Numbered from the stretch's first letter, positions 7,129 through 13,600 are shown. The stretch: 13,600 nt of DNA from Caryophanales bacterium UBA1424 (GCA_002329705.1 DCUC01000009.1:17209-30808), one strand, 5' to 3'. Notes: a model not told the origin generated them from the sequence alone. Made by a program: numbers and translations.

Positions 7129-7201
7129 TTCCTAAGTAATAATAGTAATAATAGGAAAAATAGGACTTCTGGAGCGTTAAATTGTGATTTGCGGTTTTCA
7201 T
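7109..7201 (-). CDS. Tyr-rich leader peptide of the ABC importer operon
   Basis: Short ORF of 30 codons plus TAA. It starts MKTANHNLT. Residues 13-16 are S-Y-F-S and residues 17-22 are six consecutive Tyr codons (TAT TAT TAC TAT TAT TAC, 7153-7136); it ends VFQSR. It lies between the predicted promoter and the attenuator, in the same direction as the ABC operon. Its last codons encode segment A (7128-7119), and the stop (7111-7109) sits just before the nested hairpin. A ribosome stalled at the first Tyr codons would leave A free; one at the stop would cover A. This is the layout of amino-acid leader peptides. Weak point: the only SD-like stretch, AAAAAGGG (7225-7218), is 16 nt from the ATG, further than usual, and no other in-frame start exists. 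Confidence 0.72.
   Translation of the reverse strand: MKTANHNLTLQKSYFSYYYYYYLGIVFQSR
7135..7152. repeat. two tandem copies of a 9-mer (AGTAATAAT)
   Basis: Perfect direct duplication 7135-7143 and 7144-7152, followed by a degenerate third unit. On the minus strand it encodes the Tyr run of the leader peptide (the unit reads as Tyr-Tyr-Tyr codons). A unit of 9 bp keeps frame, so the number of Tyr codons could change in steps of three by slippage. Confidence 0.75.
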
Positions 7202-7234
7202 AAATTTTGCGTCAGGGCCCTTTTTATGACTTGA

Positions 7235-7263
7235 ATTATATAAGCATTGGCATTAATTGAAAA
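7235..7263 (-). promoter_or_regulatory. putative promoter of the ABC importer operon
   Basis: On the minus strand: -35 TTTTCA (7263-7258), 17-bp spacer, perfect -10 TATAAT (7240-7235). The predicted transcription start is about 7227-7230, giving a leader RNA of some 235 nt before the lipoprotein ATG, long enough for the leader peptide and attenuator. Confidence 0.6.
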
Positions 7264-7295
7264 GAGAAAACGCAAATATTTTTCGCCTAAATCAT

Positions 7296-7323
7296 TTGAA
7301 GTGTTGCTTAAATATGCTATATT
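7296..7323 (+). promoter_or_regulatory. putative alaS promoter
   Basis: -35 TTGAAG (7296-7301), 16-bp spacer, and extended -10 TG-C-TATATT (7315-7323). The predicted start near 7330 is just ahead of the T-box Stem I. Its -35 is 32 bp from the -35 of the divergent ABC promoter. Confidence 0.6.
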
Positions 7324-7330
7324 TACTACA

Positions 7331-7480
7331 TTCAATAGAGGAACTAAGCTAAAAGCGTGCCACTCCTCTGAAGCGACTAATCCCCGCCGTCGGCTGCGTT
7401 AAAGCCTAATTAAGTGCATTATCAGTAATGAATAAGGATGGTACCGCGAGCGAATCGTTCCTTAGGGACGATTTTTATTT
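7331..7480 (+). promoter_or_regulatory. T-box leader of alaS with ultrashort Stem I
   Basis: tRNA-sensing transcription attenuator. The T-box sequence AATAAGGATGGTACCGCG is at 7431-7448; its bulge UGGU (7439-7442) would pair with the ACCA end of uncharged tRNA-Ala. Stem III is CATTA-TCAG-TAATG (7417-7430). Antiterminator AAGGA (7434-7438) can pair with UCCUU (7459-7463), which also belongs to the terminator. Stem I is AGAGGA/UCCUCU (7337-7342/7364-7369), only 33 nt, holding an internal loop with GCC-A (7359-7362) as the likely Ala specifier and a tiny distal hairpin (GCU-AAA-AGC, 7348-7356). The long distal arm of ordinary T-boxes is missing. Low charged tRNA-Ala should permit alaS transcription. 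Confidence 0.88.
7453..7480 (+). terminator. T-box terminator ahead of alaS
   Basis: AATCGTTCC (7453-7461), loop TTA, GGGACGATT (7465-7473) forms 9 bp with one U-G pair, followed by TTTATTT. Its 5' arm overlaps the antiterminator partner of the T-box, so it should form only when charged tRNA-Ala is bound. Confidence 0.88.
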
Positions 7481-7498
7481 GTTTTAGAGGAACAAACG

Positions 7499-10108
7499 AT
7501 GAAAAAACTTACCGGCCACGAAATACGCAAAATCTGGATTAATTTTTTTGAAGAGCGCGGACACAAGTTCGAAAAAGGGGCATCGCTCATCCCTTATAAA
7601 GATCCGACGCTGCTCTGGATCAACTCCGGCGTCGCCGGTCTCAAGAAATATTTTGACGGCAGCGAAATCCCCCCCTCACGGCGCATCGTCAACGTCCAGA
7701 AATCAATCAGAACAAATGATATCGAAAACGTCGGCTATACGGCTCGCCATCACACTTTTTTTGAAATGCTCGGCAATTTCTCGATCGGCGATTACTTCCG
7801 TCAGGAAATGCTTCCGTGGGCATACGAGATCCTCACTTCGGACAAATATTTTGGCATGCCCAAAGACAAACTCTATTTCACTTATTTGCCGACCGATTCA
7901 GCCACGCGCGAGTTGTGGCTCAAGTGCGGTGTCGCAAGCGATCATTTAATTCCTCTTTCCGGTAACTTTTGGCAAATCGGCGAAGGTCCGTGCGGACCAA
8001 ACACCGAAGTCTTTTTTGACCGCGGTGAGACTTACGATGTCGAAAAGAAAGGCATCGCCCTATTGGCAAACGACCTTGAAAACGATCGCTACATCGAAAT
8101 CTGGGGCATCGTCTTTTCGCAGTTTAACGCCGTCGATGGCCTCAAGCGCGAAGATTACAAAGAATTGCCGAGCAAAAACATTGATACCGGCGCCGGTTTA
8201 GAGCGCATCGCCTGCGTCTTGCAAGAGACGCCGACCAACTTTGAAACCGACCTCTTTTTTCCACTGATTAAAAAGGCGGAAGAGTTGGCGAGCGAGCCTT
8301 ATCGCGGCGTTAATTTGACCGCTTACCGCGTCATCGCCGACCACATCCGGACGGTTGTCTTTGCCCTCTCTGACGGCGAACCCTTTTCAAACGAGGGTCG
8401 CGGTTATGTACTGCGCCGCGTCTTAAGACGCGCGATGCGCTTCGGCCGCAAGATCGGCATCGACAAGCCTTTCCTTTATACATTAGTGAAGACTGTTGTC
8501 GAGATGATGAAAGATTTTTATCCGGAACTAGCTAAACGCCAAGATTATGTCGAAAGAAGCGTTAAAGCCGAGGAAGAAAAATTCCTAAAAACGCTCAAGG
8601 GCGGCGAAGTCATGCTTCGCGACATGCTCATCGGTAAAAAGGTCTTAAGCGGCGAGGATGCTTTTCGCCTTTACGACACATTTGGTTTCCCCGTCGAGTT
8701 GACGATTGAAATCGCCCAGGAAAGCGGCGTCAAAGTCGATTTAGAAGGTTTTAAAGAGGAAATGAATAAGCAAAAAGAACGGGCCCGGCAGGCCAGAAGC
8801 GATGCCGGAAGCATGGGACAGCAGCATTCCGATCTCTTAAAATTTGTCGCGCCCAGCATATTCAGTTATGCCGAAGGTGATATTCAAGCCAAGGTTATCG
8901 GCCTTTTTGCAAACGGCGGAGCGGTTCAGGACTTAGTCGGAGAAGGCGAAGTCGTTTTCGATGTCACCAATTTTTACGCCGAAAGCGGTGGTCAGATCGG
9001 CGATTCGGGCCGCATTTACGGCCCAGATCTCGAAGCGCGCGTTCTCAACACTCGCAAAGCCCCTAATAAACAACATCTTCATGAGGTCAACATTAGTTTC
9101 GGCACACTCCATATCGGCGATGTTCTGACTCTTGAAATCGACCATGCCCGGCGTCACTTAACGATGCGCAATCACTCGGCGACGCACCTCTTGCACAGCG
9201 TGCTCGCGGGCGTACTCGGCGATCACATCACCCAGCAAGGGTCATTCGTCTCCGATGAATACTTAAGATTTGACTTTTCACACTATGCCAAAATCAGTGA
9301 TGAACAGCTTTTACTCATTGAAAAACAAGTTAATGAACTGATTGCTTCCTCGCTTAATTCAAATGTCCGCATCTTGCCCCTCAAAGAGGCGGAAAAGACG
9401 GGAGCTAAAGCCTTCTTCAGCGAAAAATACGGCGATGAAGTCCGCGTTGTCGCTTTTGGCGATGTCTCGCAAGAGTTATGCGGCGGCACCCATGTTCACA
9501 ACACCGAGGAAATCGGACTCTTCGTCATCGAGTCGGAAGAATCAATCGCTTCCGGCGTGCGTCGCATTCAGGCGCGCACGTCGCTCGGCGCCTATCATCT
9601 TTTAAAACGGCGCGAAGTTTTACTGCACAAAGCGCAGAACCTCGTCGGAGCTTCTTCAATCCACGAAGTGAGCGACCGCCTCAAAGCAATGCTTAATTAC
9701 GAACAAGAACTTAAAGAAGAAAATATTCGTTTAACCGATAAAATCGTGGCCGTGACCGCCGATTCGCTTCGGCACAGTATCTCCGTGTACGGAGGTTATC
9801 ATGTCGTCTTTAAACACTTAACAGGATTAAAGCGCGAAGTGCTTGTCAAAATCGGCGACAATCTTAAAGCTCATTATCAGGATTATGTCCTCGTCTTGGC
9901 GGGCGGAGAAAGCGATAATGTCGCCCTCGTCGCCTTTGTCGGAGGCCAAGCCCTGAAAGACGGCGTCAAGGCCGGCGACATCATTCGCGAAATGAGTAAG
10001 CAGATCGGCGGCTCAGGCGGCGGAAGAGCGGAAATGGCCCAGGGGCAAGGGAAGAATTTAGCGGCTTTATCCAAAGCATTTGATAAAATCAAAGAAAGTT
10101 TGAAATGA
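7499..10108 (+). CDS. alaS: alanyl-tRNA synthetase
   Basis: Charges tRNA-Ala and edits mischarged Ser/Gly; cytosolic, 869 aa, full length. The class II core is at the N-terminus with DPTLLWINSG (35-44) and ENVGYTARHHTFFEMLGNF (about 76-94). It carries KSIRTNDIENVG where the classical E. coli type has the RAGGKHNDLENVG form, a variant I also associate with other Firmicutes enzymes. The editing domain keeps both zinc-binding halves: H559-SAT-H563 and C661-GGT-H665. The C-Ala/DHHA1 region ends with GGSGGGRAEMAQG. The start at 7499 is supported by AGAGG (7486-7490). Expression should be set by the T-box immediately upstream. Its stop overlaps the ruvX start (ATGA), the beginning of an alaS-ruvX-yrzB operon. 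Confidence 0.98.
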   Translation: MKKLTGHEIRKIWINFFEERGHKFEKGASLIPYKDPTLLWINSGVAGLKKYFDGSEIPPSRRIVNVQKSIRTNDIENVGYTARHHTFFEMLGNFSIGDYFRQEMLPWAYEILTSDKYFGMPKDKLYFTYLPTDSATRELWLKCGVASDHLIPLSGNFWQIGEGPCGPNTEVFFDRGETYDVEKKGIALLANDLENDRYIEIWGIVFSQFNAVDGLKREDYKELPSKNIDTGAGLERIACVLQETPTNFETDLFFPLIKKAEELASEPYRGVNLTAYRVIADHIRTVVFALSDGEPFSNEGRGYVLRRVLRRAMRFGRKIGIDKPFLYTLVKTVVEMMKDFYPELAKRQDYVERSVKAEEEKFLKTLKGGEVMLRDMLIGKKVLSGEDAFRLYDTFGFPVELTIEIAQESGVKVDLEGFKEEMNKQKERARQARSDAGSMGQQHSDLLKFVAPSIFSYAEGDIQAKVIGLFANGGAVQDLVGEGEVVFDVTNFYAESGGQIGDSGRIYGPDLEARVLNTRKAPNKQHLHEVNISFGTLHIGDVLTLEIDHARRHLTMRNHSATHLLHSVLAGVLGDHITQQGSFVSDEYLRFDFSHYAKISDEQLLLIEKQVNELIASSLNSNVRILPLKEAEKTGAKAFFSEKYGDEVRVVAFGDVSQELCGGTHVHNTEEIGLFVIESEESIASGVRRIQARTSLGAYHLLKRREVLLHKAQNLVGASSIHEVSDRLKAMLNYEQELKEENIRLTDKIVAVTADSLRHSISVYGGYHVVFKHLTGLKREVLVKIGDNLKAHYQDYVLVLAGGESDNVALVAFVGGQALKDGVKAGDIIREMSKQIGGSGGGRAEMAQGQGKNLAALSKAFDKIKESLK

Positions 10109-10557
10109 AGAAGATAATCGCCCTTGATCTCGGCACGAAAACGCTCGGCATCGCCATCACCGATGGCCTTTTAATCGCCGCCCACGGCTATGAGAACTAC
10201 ACCTTTGAAGACGGCAACTATAAAAAGGCCCGCCAGCACGTCTTAGATATCTTAGATAAAGAAGGTGTCGATGAGTTGGCAATCGGCCTCCCGCTTCATA
10301 TGTCGGGTGCCGCTTCGGCTCGCTCGGAATCAGCCCTCCGCTTTCGCGATGACCTCTTAAGCGAACGGCCCGACCTCAAAATCGCGATGGTCGACGAGCG
10401 GATGACGAGCGTCATCGCCAACAAGCGCCTCTTAGAGGCCGACTTATCAAGAAATAAACGCAAGGCCGTCATCGACAAGATGTCGGCGGTCGTCATACTC
10501 GAATCATACTTACAAATGAGGGATCAACCATGGATGAACAAGACAAAAAACTCGTAA
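10105..10557 (+). CDS. ruvX: RuvX/YqgF RNase H-like putative Holliday junction resolvase
   Basis: 150 aa RNase H-fold nuclease of the YqgF family. Members are implicated in resolving branched DNA or in pre-16S rRNA 5'-end maturation; the sequence cannot choose between these roles. Acidic active-site residues are in place: Asp8 in ALDLGTKTLGIAITD, Asp96-Glu97 in VDERMTS, and Asp123 in KRKAVIDKMSAVVILESYL. GLPLHMSG (60-67) is the conserved central loop. It starts in the alaS stop codon and its last nine codons overlap the next gene out of frame. The alaS-ruvX-DUF1292 order is common in Bacillota. Confidence 0.95.
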   Translation: MKKIIALDLGTKTLGIAITDGLLIAAHGYENYTFEDGNYKKARQHVLDILDKEGVDELAIGLPLHMSGAASARSESALRFRDDLLSERPDLKIAMVDERMTSVIANKRLLEADLSRNKRKAVIDKMSAVVILESYLQMRDQPWMNKTKNS

Positions 10558-10787
10558 TTCAAGACGAGGACGGAAAGCGCTACGAACGCGAGATTCTCTT
10601 CACTTACGAAAACGCGGAAAACCATAAGAAGTACGTCTTCTTTTTCGACCCCAAAGCCAAGGATGAAGAAGTTCAGGTTTTGCGCTACGCCGACGACGGC
10701 ACGCTCGAAGAGGTCGAAAGCGACGAAGAATACGAGCAATTAGAGGAAGTCTTTAATTCTTATCAGGCCGACGAAGAAGAAAAATAG
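10530..10787 (+). CDS. yrzB: DUF1292 family small acidic protein (YrzB-like)
   Basis: 85 aa, strongly acidic with an E/D-rich tail (DEEYEQLEEVF... ending DEEEK). It matches the DUF1292/YrzB type by its pattern: an EREILFTYEN strand followed by KKYVFFFDP and VQVLRYADDGTLEEVESDEE. Biochemical function is unknown. It lies immediately after ruvX, as in other Bacillota, and overlaps it by 28 bp. Its ATG is preceded by GAGGG (10518-10522), inside ruvX, so translation is independent or coupled. No terminator is obvious between it and greA. Confidence 0.88.
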   Translation: MDEQDKKLVIQDEDGKRYEREILFTYENAENHKKYVFFFDPKAKDEEVQVLRYADDGTLEEVESDEEYEQLEEVFNSYQADEEEK

Positions 10788-10837
10788 TTGTATTATTTTT
10801 ATTATTCTATTTATATAGAAAAGCAGCGTAATTTTTA

Positions 10838-10869
10838 TTGTAGCAATCTCGGGATGATGTTGTTATAAT
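10838..10869 (+). promoter_or_regulatory. putative greA promoter
   Basis: Extended -10 TG-T-TATAAT (10861-10869), perfect in both elements. The best -35 candidates are TTGTAG (10838-10843, spacing 20, long) or TAGCAA (10841-10846, spacing 17, weak). It is 29 bp upstream of the greA ATG, with GAGGT (10886-10890) as ribosome binding site. Confidence 0.65.
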
Positions 10870-10897
10870 CTAATTCGCTGACAAAGAGGTAGCACAT

Positions 10898-11374
10898 ATG
10901 GTAGACAACAAACTCATTTTAACAAAAGATGGCGTCAAGAAGCTCAAAGAAGAACTCCGCCACTTAATCGACGTCGAGCGCCCGGAAGTCATCGAACAAT
11001 TAACCTTTGCTCGCTCGCAAGGCGATCTGAGCGAAAATGCCGATTACGATGCCGCTCGCGGCCGCCAGGCCGAAATCGAAGGACGCATTAAGCAAATCGA
11101 AGATATTTTAGCGACCGCCAAAGTTATCGAAGATAAGCCCAAAAATACGAAATGCGTGACGATCGGTTCGAAAGTCCACATTCGCGATTTGGGACTTAAC
11201 GCCGAAAAGGCATATACGATCGTCGGGACCGTCGAAGCCGATCCGTTTGCCGGACGCATTTCCAACGATTCGCTATTGGGAAGCGCCTTGATCGGCAAGC
11301 AAGTCGGCGATATGGTGACGGTGAAGACGACCAAGCCTTACGAAGTCGAAATCCTGCGCATCGATAACGCCTAA
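10898..11374 (+). CDS. greA: transcription elongation factor GreA
   Basis: Reactivates backtracked RNA polymerase by stimulating cleavage of the extruded transcript through the secondary channel. 158 aa, typical length. The N-terminal coiled coil (about 1-75) carries the tip motif GDLSENADYDAA (42-53), with Asp43 and Glu46 as the acidic residues that act in the polymerase active site. The C-terminal FKBP-like domain (about 82-158) includes VTIGSKVHIRD and ISNDSLLGSALIGKQVGD. It is flanked by its own promoter and a strong terminator, so it is probably monocistronic, with possible read-through from alaS-ruvX-yrzB. Confidence 0.97.
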   Translation: MVDNKLILTKDGVKKLKEELRHLIDVERPEVIEQLTFARSQGDLSENADYDAARGRQAEIEGRIKQIEDILATAKVIEDKPKNTKCVTIGSKVHIRDLGLNAEKAYTIVGTVEADPFAGRISNDSLLGSALIGKQVGDMVTVKTTKPYEVEILRIDNA

Positions 11375-11397
11375 ATAAGACAAAACTCTAAACGAAG

Positions 11398-11420
11398 CGG
11401 AAGGAAACTTCCGTTTTTTT
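11398..11420 (+). terminator. intrinsic terminator after greA
   Basis: CGGAAG-GAAA-CTTCCG (11398-11413), a 6-bp stem with a GAAA loop, followed by seven T (11414-11420). It lies 24 bp after the greA stop and ahead of comEA. Confidence 0.9.
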
Positions 11421-11425
11421 ATTGT

Positions 11426-11457
11426 TTGGAAGTTATTGCTTTCTTCTTGCTTATAAA
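11426..11457 (+). promoter_or_regulatory. weak candidate promoter of comEA
   Basis: A -10-like TATAAA (11452-11457) with TTGGAA (11426-11431) as the nearest -35-like element, at a long 20-bp spacing. The position between terminator and comEA demands a promoter, but the match is poor. No competence-specific sigma or ComK-type box is recognised. Confidence 0.3.
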
Positions 11458-11474
11458 TCGGTAGGAGGAAATTT

Positions 11475-12002
11475 ATGATTAAAATCATCATCGGCGTCAT
11501 CGTTGCCGCCATCATCTTAATCGTCATCTTGCAAAGCATCGATCCCGATGTCGGAGGAGGCACGACGAACACCGCCGAAGTCTATGAGATGCTGACCGTC
11601 TCCGTCTCCGGTGAAGTCGTCAAACCGGGGACTTATATCTTAGAACTCGATACGGACCTGGCCGATTTGATCGACGCGGCTTCGGGCGTGACGAGCAACG
11701 CCGACGAATTGGCGTTTGACCTAACTTATTTATTAGAGAACAATCAGTCCTTTTACATCGCTCCCAAATACGACATGAGCGATGTGTGCGCAATCGAGCC
11801 GATTAACAAAGTTAATATCAACACCGACAGCAAGGAAACACTCATGAGTGTCAACGGTTTTGGCTCGGCCATTTCCGATGCTGTCATCGCCTATCGCGCC
11901 GACCACCAGTTCAAGCGCATAGAAGATATCAAAAATGTCTCCGGCATCGGCAACGCGACATTTGAAAAAATTAAAAACTACATCACGATCCGCTCGGCAT
12001 GA
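11475..12002 (+). CDS. comEA: ComEA-like DNA receptor (SLBB + helix-hairpin-helix)
   Basis: Membrane-anchored double-stranded DNA-binding protein of the transformation machinery, 175 aa. An N-terminal membrane helix (about 5-21, IIGVIVAAIILIVILQS) is followed by an SLBB-type domain (about 33-95; SVSGEVVKPGTYIL). A C-terminal tandem helix-hairpin-helix domain (about 112-173) shows KVNINTDSKETLMSVNGFG and IEDIKNVSGIGNATFEKIK, as in ComEA; the second hairpin GIG is classical while the first has GFG. A strong AGGAGG (11463-11468) sets the start. The stop overlaps the comEC start (ATGA). The comEB gene found between these two in Bacillus subtilis is absent. Confidence 0.93.
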   Translation: MIKIIIGVIVAAIILIVILQSIDPDVGGGTTNTAEVYEMLTVSVSGEVVKPGTYILELDTDLADLIDAASGVTSNADELAFDLTYLLENNQSFYIAPKYDMSDVCAIEPINKVNINTDSKETLMSVNGFGSAISDAVIAYRADHQFKRIEDIKNVSGIGNATFEKIKNYITIRSA

Positions 12003-13600
12003 TCGCCTTTCTGATCCTTTCTTGTCTCGTCCTGGGATTATGGCTTTTCCGGATGCCGTGGCCCGCTTCGCTTATTCTTCTTCTCATCGGTGTCGGCTTT
12101 GCTTTTTATCGCTTTAAAGGACGAGGCTTGCTCATCTTTGTCCTCGCGACGATGGGCGGCTGGGCCATTACTAATCTCGATCGCATTGAACCGCCGAACC
12201 AAGAGACCTATCGGGGGTTTGTCGTCTCCAGCAAAGAAAATTACTTCCTTATTCAAAGTGGCGCTCACAAGTTTTACGTTCAGGAGGACGATAATCATCG
12301 CGAACTCGGCGACTACCTAGAAATTGATGGCTATCTTAAGTCGTTATCGTTTCCCGCCTATGAAAGCCGCTTTGATTTTCAGGGTTATTTAAATGACAAG
12401 GGTGTCTTCCATGAGTTGAGGGTTTTAAAAACCGAGGTTCTTTTTACTAATCCCTTGCGCCTGAATGCCCGCAAGGATGCCTTTTTAAATAACTTTGATG
12501 ATACGAGTGCCGATGCGATTGACGCCCTGCTTTTTTCGCGGAAAAATTACGAAGCCGCAATGATTCAAAACGCCGAGGCGATGAACATCCTTTTTCTCTT
12601 TTCCATGTGCGGTATCTATCTGCGCTTGGCAATGTCGATATGCGAATACTTTCTGAAGCTGAAATTGACCGACAAGGCCGCGCGGATAACAACCTTAATT
12701 CTCCTCCTTCCGCTTTTTCTTTTAGGTCTTGAGAAAATGTCGACTCAGCGCTTGTTTTTAAGTTATGGAGGGCGAATTATCAACGACTATTTTCTTAAGA
12801 AAAAAGTATCATATCTCACCCTTTTGTCCACCTTGGCCCTGGGGTTTCTTGCCCTCGACTTTCACGCAGCTTTTTCCTTGGCTTTTCTCCTCGGTTTCGG
12901 CCTTTCCGCGCTAATCGTTTTTTTGCGATCGGCAATGCATCGCTTCAAGCGCAAATACCGGCGGCTGATGACGGGGCTTTTCATCTTCCTTTTCTTAGTT
13001 CCGATTCACCTTTCGATGAGCGCCGAACTCCACTTTCTGCAAATTCTTTTTCAATACATTGCTCTCCCGCTCAACGCTTTCTTCTTTTTTGCCGCCGCCA
13101 CCTCTTTTTACACATGGCCGATGCGCCATCTCCTGCCTTTTTTGGCGCGACTAATGACCTCGGTTTATGCCTTTCTCAGGAAAGTCGACATCGTCATGAT
13201 TGTCGGCGAACCGCCTCTATTTTTGTATTTTGTTTATTACGGACTCTATTTTTATATCCCCTATCTTTTGGAAAGCCATCGGCAAAGCGACGCGAAAAAA
13301 GTTGCCGTGGCTCTGTCTTCTTGCCTCGTCTTAGCCGCTCTTCCGATTCATAACTATCTCGGTGAAGCCATCCATTTTATCAATGTCGGCCAGGGCGACG
13401 CGATTCTCGTCCAAACGCGCGGCAAAAATGTCCTCATCGACACCGGCGGAAACAAGTCGTTCGACATGGCAATAGAAGTCCTCATCCCTTTCTTTAAAAA
13501 GAAAAGAGTTTATCAAATCGATTATTTAATCACGACTCATGACGATTTTGACCATTGCGGCGCGGCACCGTCTTTGCTTGAAAACTTCCGCGTCGAACAT
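11999..13600 (+). CDS. comEC: ComEC/Rec2 DNA-uptake channel protein (3' end outside window)
   Basis: Polytopic membrane protein that passes single-stranded DNA into the cytosol. The frame is open from 11999 to the window edge (534 codons seen). Order: two N-terminal hydrophobic segments; an OB-like DUF4131 region (about 62-135, with FDFQGYLNDKGVF); a membrane-rich Competence domain (about 180-450); and the start of the metallo-beta-lactamase-like domain with HFINVGQGDAILVQT (459-473), IDTGG, and THDDFDHCG (His514, Asp518, His519). The part usually written HLLAISGLHV reads FLFSMCGIYL (199-208), so both conserved His are replaced. The start overlaps the comEA stop. The ORF is long and in frame, so it is a divergent gene and not obviously broken. 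Confidence 0.92.
   Translation, partial: MIAFLILSCLVLGLWLFRMPWPASLILLLIGVGFAFYRFKGRGLLIFVLATMGGWAITNLDRIEPPNQETYRGFVVSSKENYFLIQSGAHKFYVQEDDNHRELGDYLEIDGYLKSLSFPAYESRFDFQGYLNDKGVFHELRVLKTEVLFTNPLRLNARKDAFLNNFDDTSADAIDALLFSRKNYEAAMIQNAEAMNILFLFSMCGIYLRLAMSICEYFLKLKLTDKAARITTLILLLPLFLLGLEKMSTQRLFLSYGGRIINDYFLKKKVSYLTLLSTLALGFLALDFHAAFSLAFLLGFGLSALIVFLRSAMHRFKRKYRRLMTGLFIFLFLVPIHLSMSAELHFLQILFQYIALPLNAFFFFAAATSFYTWPMRHLLPFLARLMTSVYAFLRKVDIVMIVGEPPLFLYFVYYGLYFYIPYLLESHRQSDAKKVAVALSSCLVLAALPIHNYLGEAIHFINVGQGDAILVQTRGKNVLIDTGGNKSFDMAIEVLIPFFKKKRVYQIDYLITTHDDFDHCGAAPSLLENFRVEH

Noticed and set aside
7215..7220. GGGCCC palindrome as an operator
   Set aside because: Six bases only, with no extension of symmetry; expected by chance.
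13114..13516. Short open frames on both strands within comEC
   Set aside because: They overlap the long conserved comEC frame, including its metallo-beta-lactamase-like part, and have no support of their own.
1..13600. CRISPR arrays, tRNA or rRNA genes, insertion sequences, prophage or defence genes
   Set aside because: I saw no spaced repeats, cloverleaf-like sequences, transposase or integrase motifs. Apart from the regulatory region the window is ordinary housekeeping and competence DNA.

Overview
The window looks like chromosomal DNA of a Bacillota (low-GC Gram-positive) bacterium, probably in or near Bacilli. The main reasons are the order alaS-ruvX-DUF1292-greA, a T-box leader in front of alaS, a Pdp-type pyrimidine-nucleoside phosphorylase, strong AGGAGG ribosome binding sites, and a comEA-comEC pair. 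TGA is used as a stop (dtd, alaS, comEA) and Trp is TGG, so the code is standard and this is not a Mycoplasma-type genome. A Mollicutes-adjacent or Erysipelotrichia-like lineage is possible, but I cannot fix it from sequence alone.

Layout. 1-1284 (-): an RsmF-type rRNA m5C methyltransferase. 1368-4263 (+): a tight operon pdp-dtd-mnmA (nucleoside salvage, D-aminoacyl-tRNA proofreading, tRNA 2-thiolation). 4266-6991 (-): a three-gene ABC importer of the TrpX type (lipoprotein, permease, ATPase) that converges on mnmA. 6992-7498: a 507-bp divergent regulatory region. 7499-10787 (+): alaS-ruvX-yrzB, all overlapping. 10898-11374 (+): greA with its own promoter and terminator. 11475-13600 (+): comEA and the 5' part of comEC, which runs off the end.

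The most interesting part is the divergent regulatory region, which holds two different RNA attenuators back to back. Facing alaS is a very compact T-box: Stem I is only about 33 nt, the likely specifier is GCC (Ala), the acceptor bulge is UGGU, and an antiterminator and terminator follow. Facing the ABC importer is an apparent ribosome-mediated attenuator. A 30-codon leader peptide carries six consecutive Tyr codons. It is followed by five RNA segments that can pair in two mutually exclusive cascades, ending in an intrinsic terminator just before the lipoprotein gene. The geometry fits classical attenuation logic: a stall at Tyr codons gives the antiterminator and expression, while a ribosome reaching the leader stop gives the terminator. 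This predicts that the importer responds to tyrosine limitation and probably carries tyrosine or a related aromatic compound. All of this is read from the sequence; no folding or database search was run.
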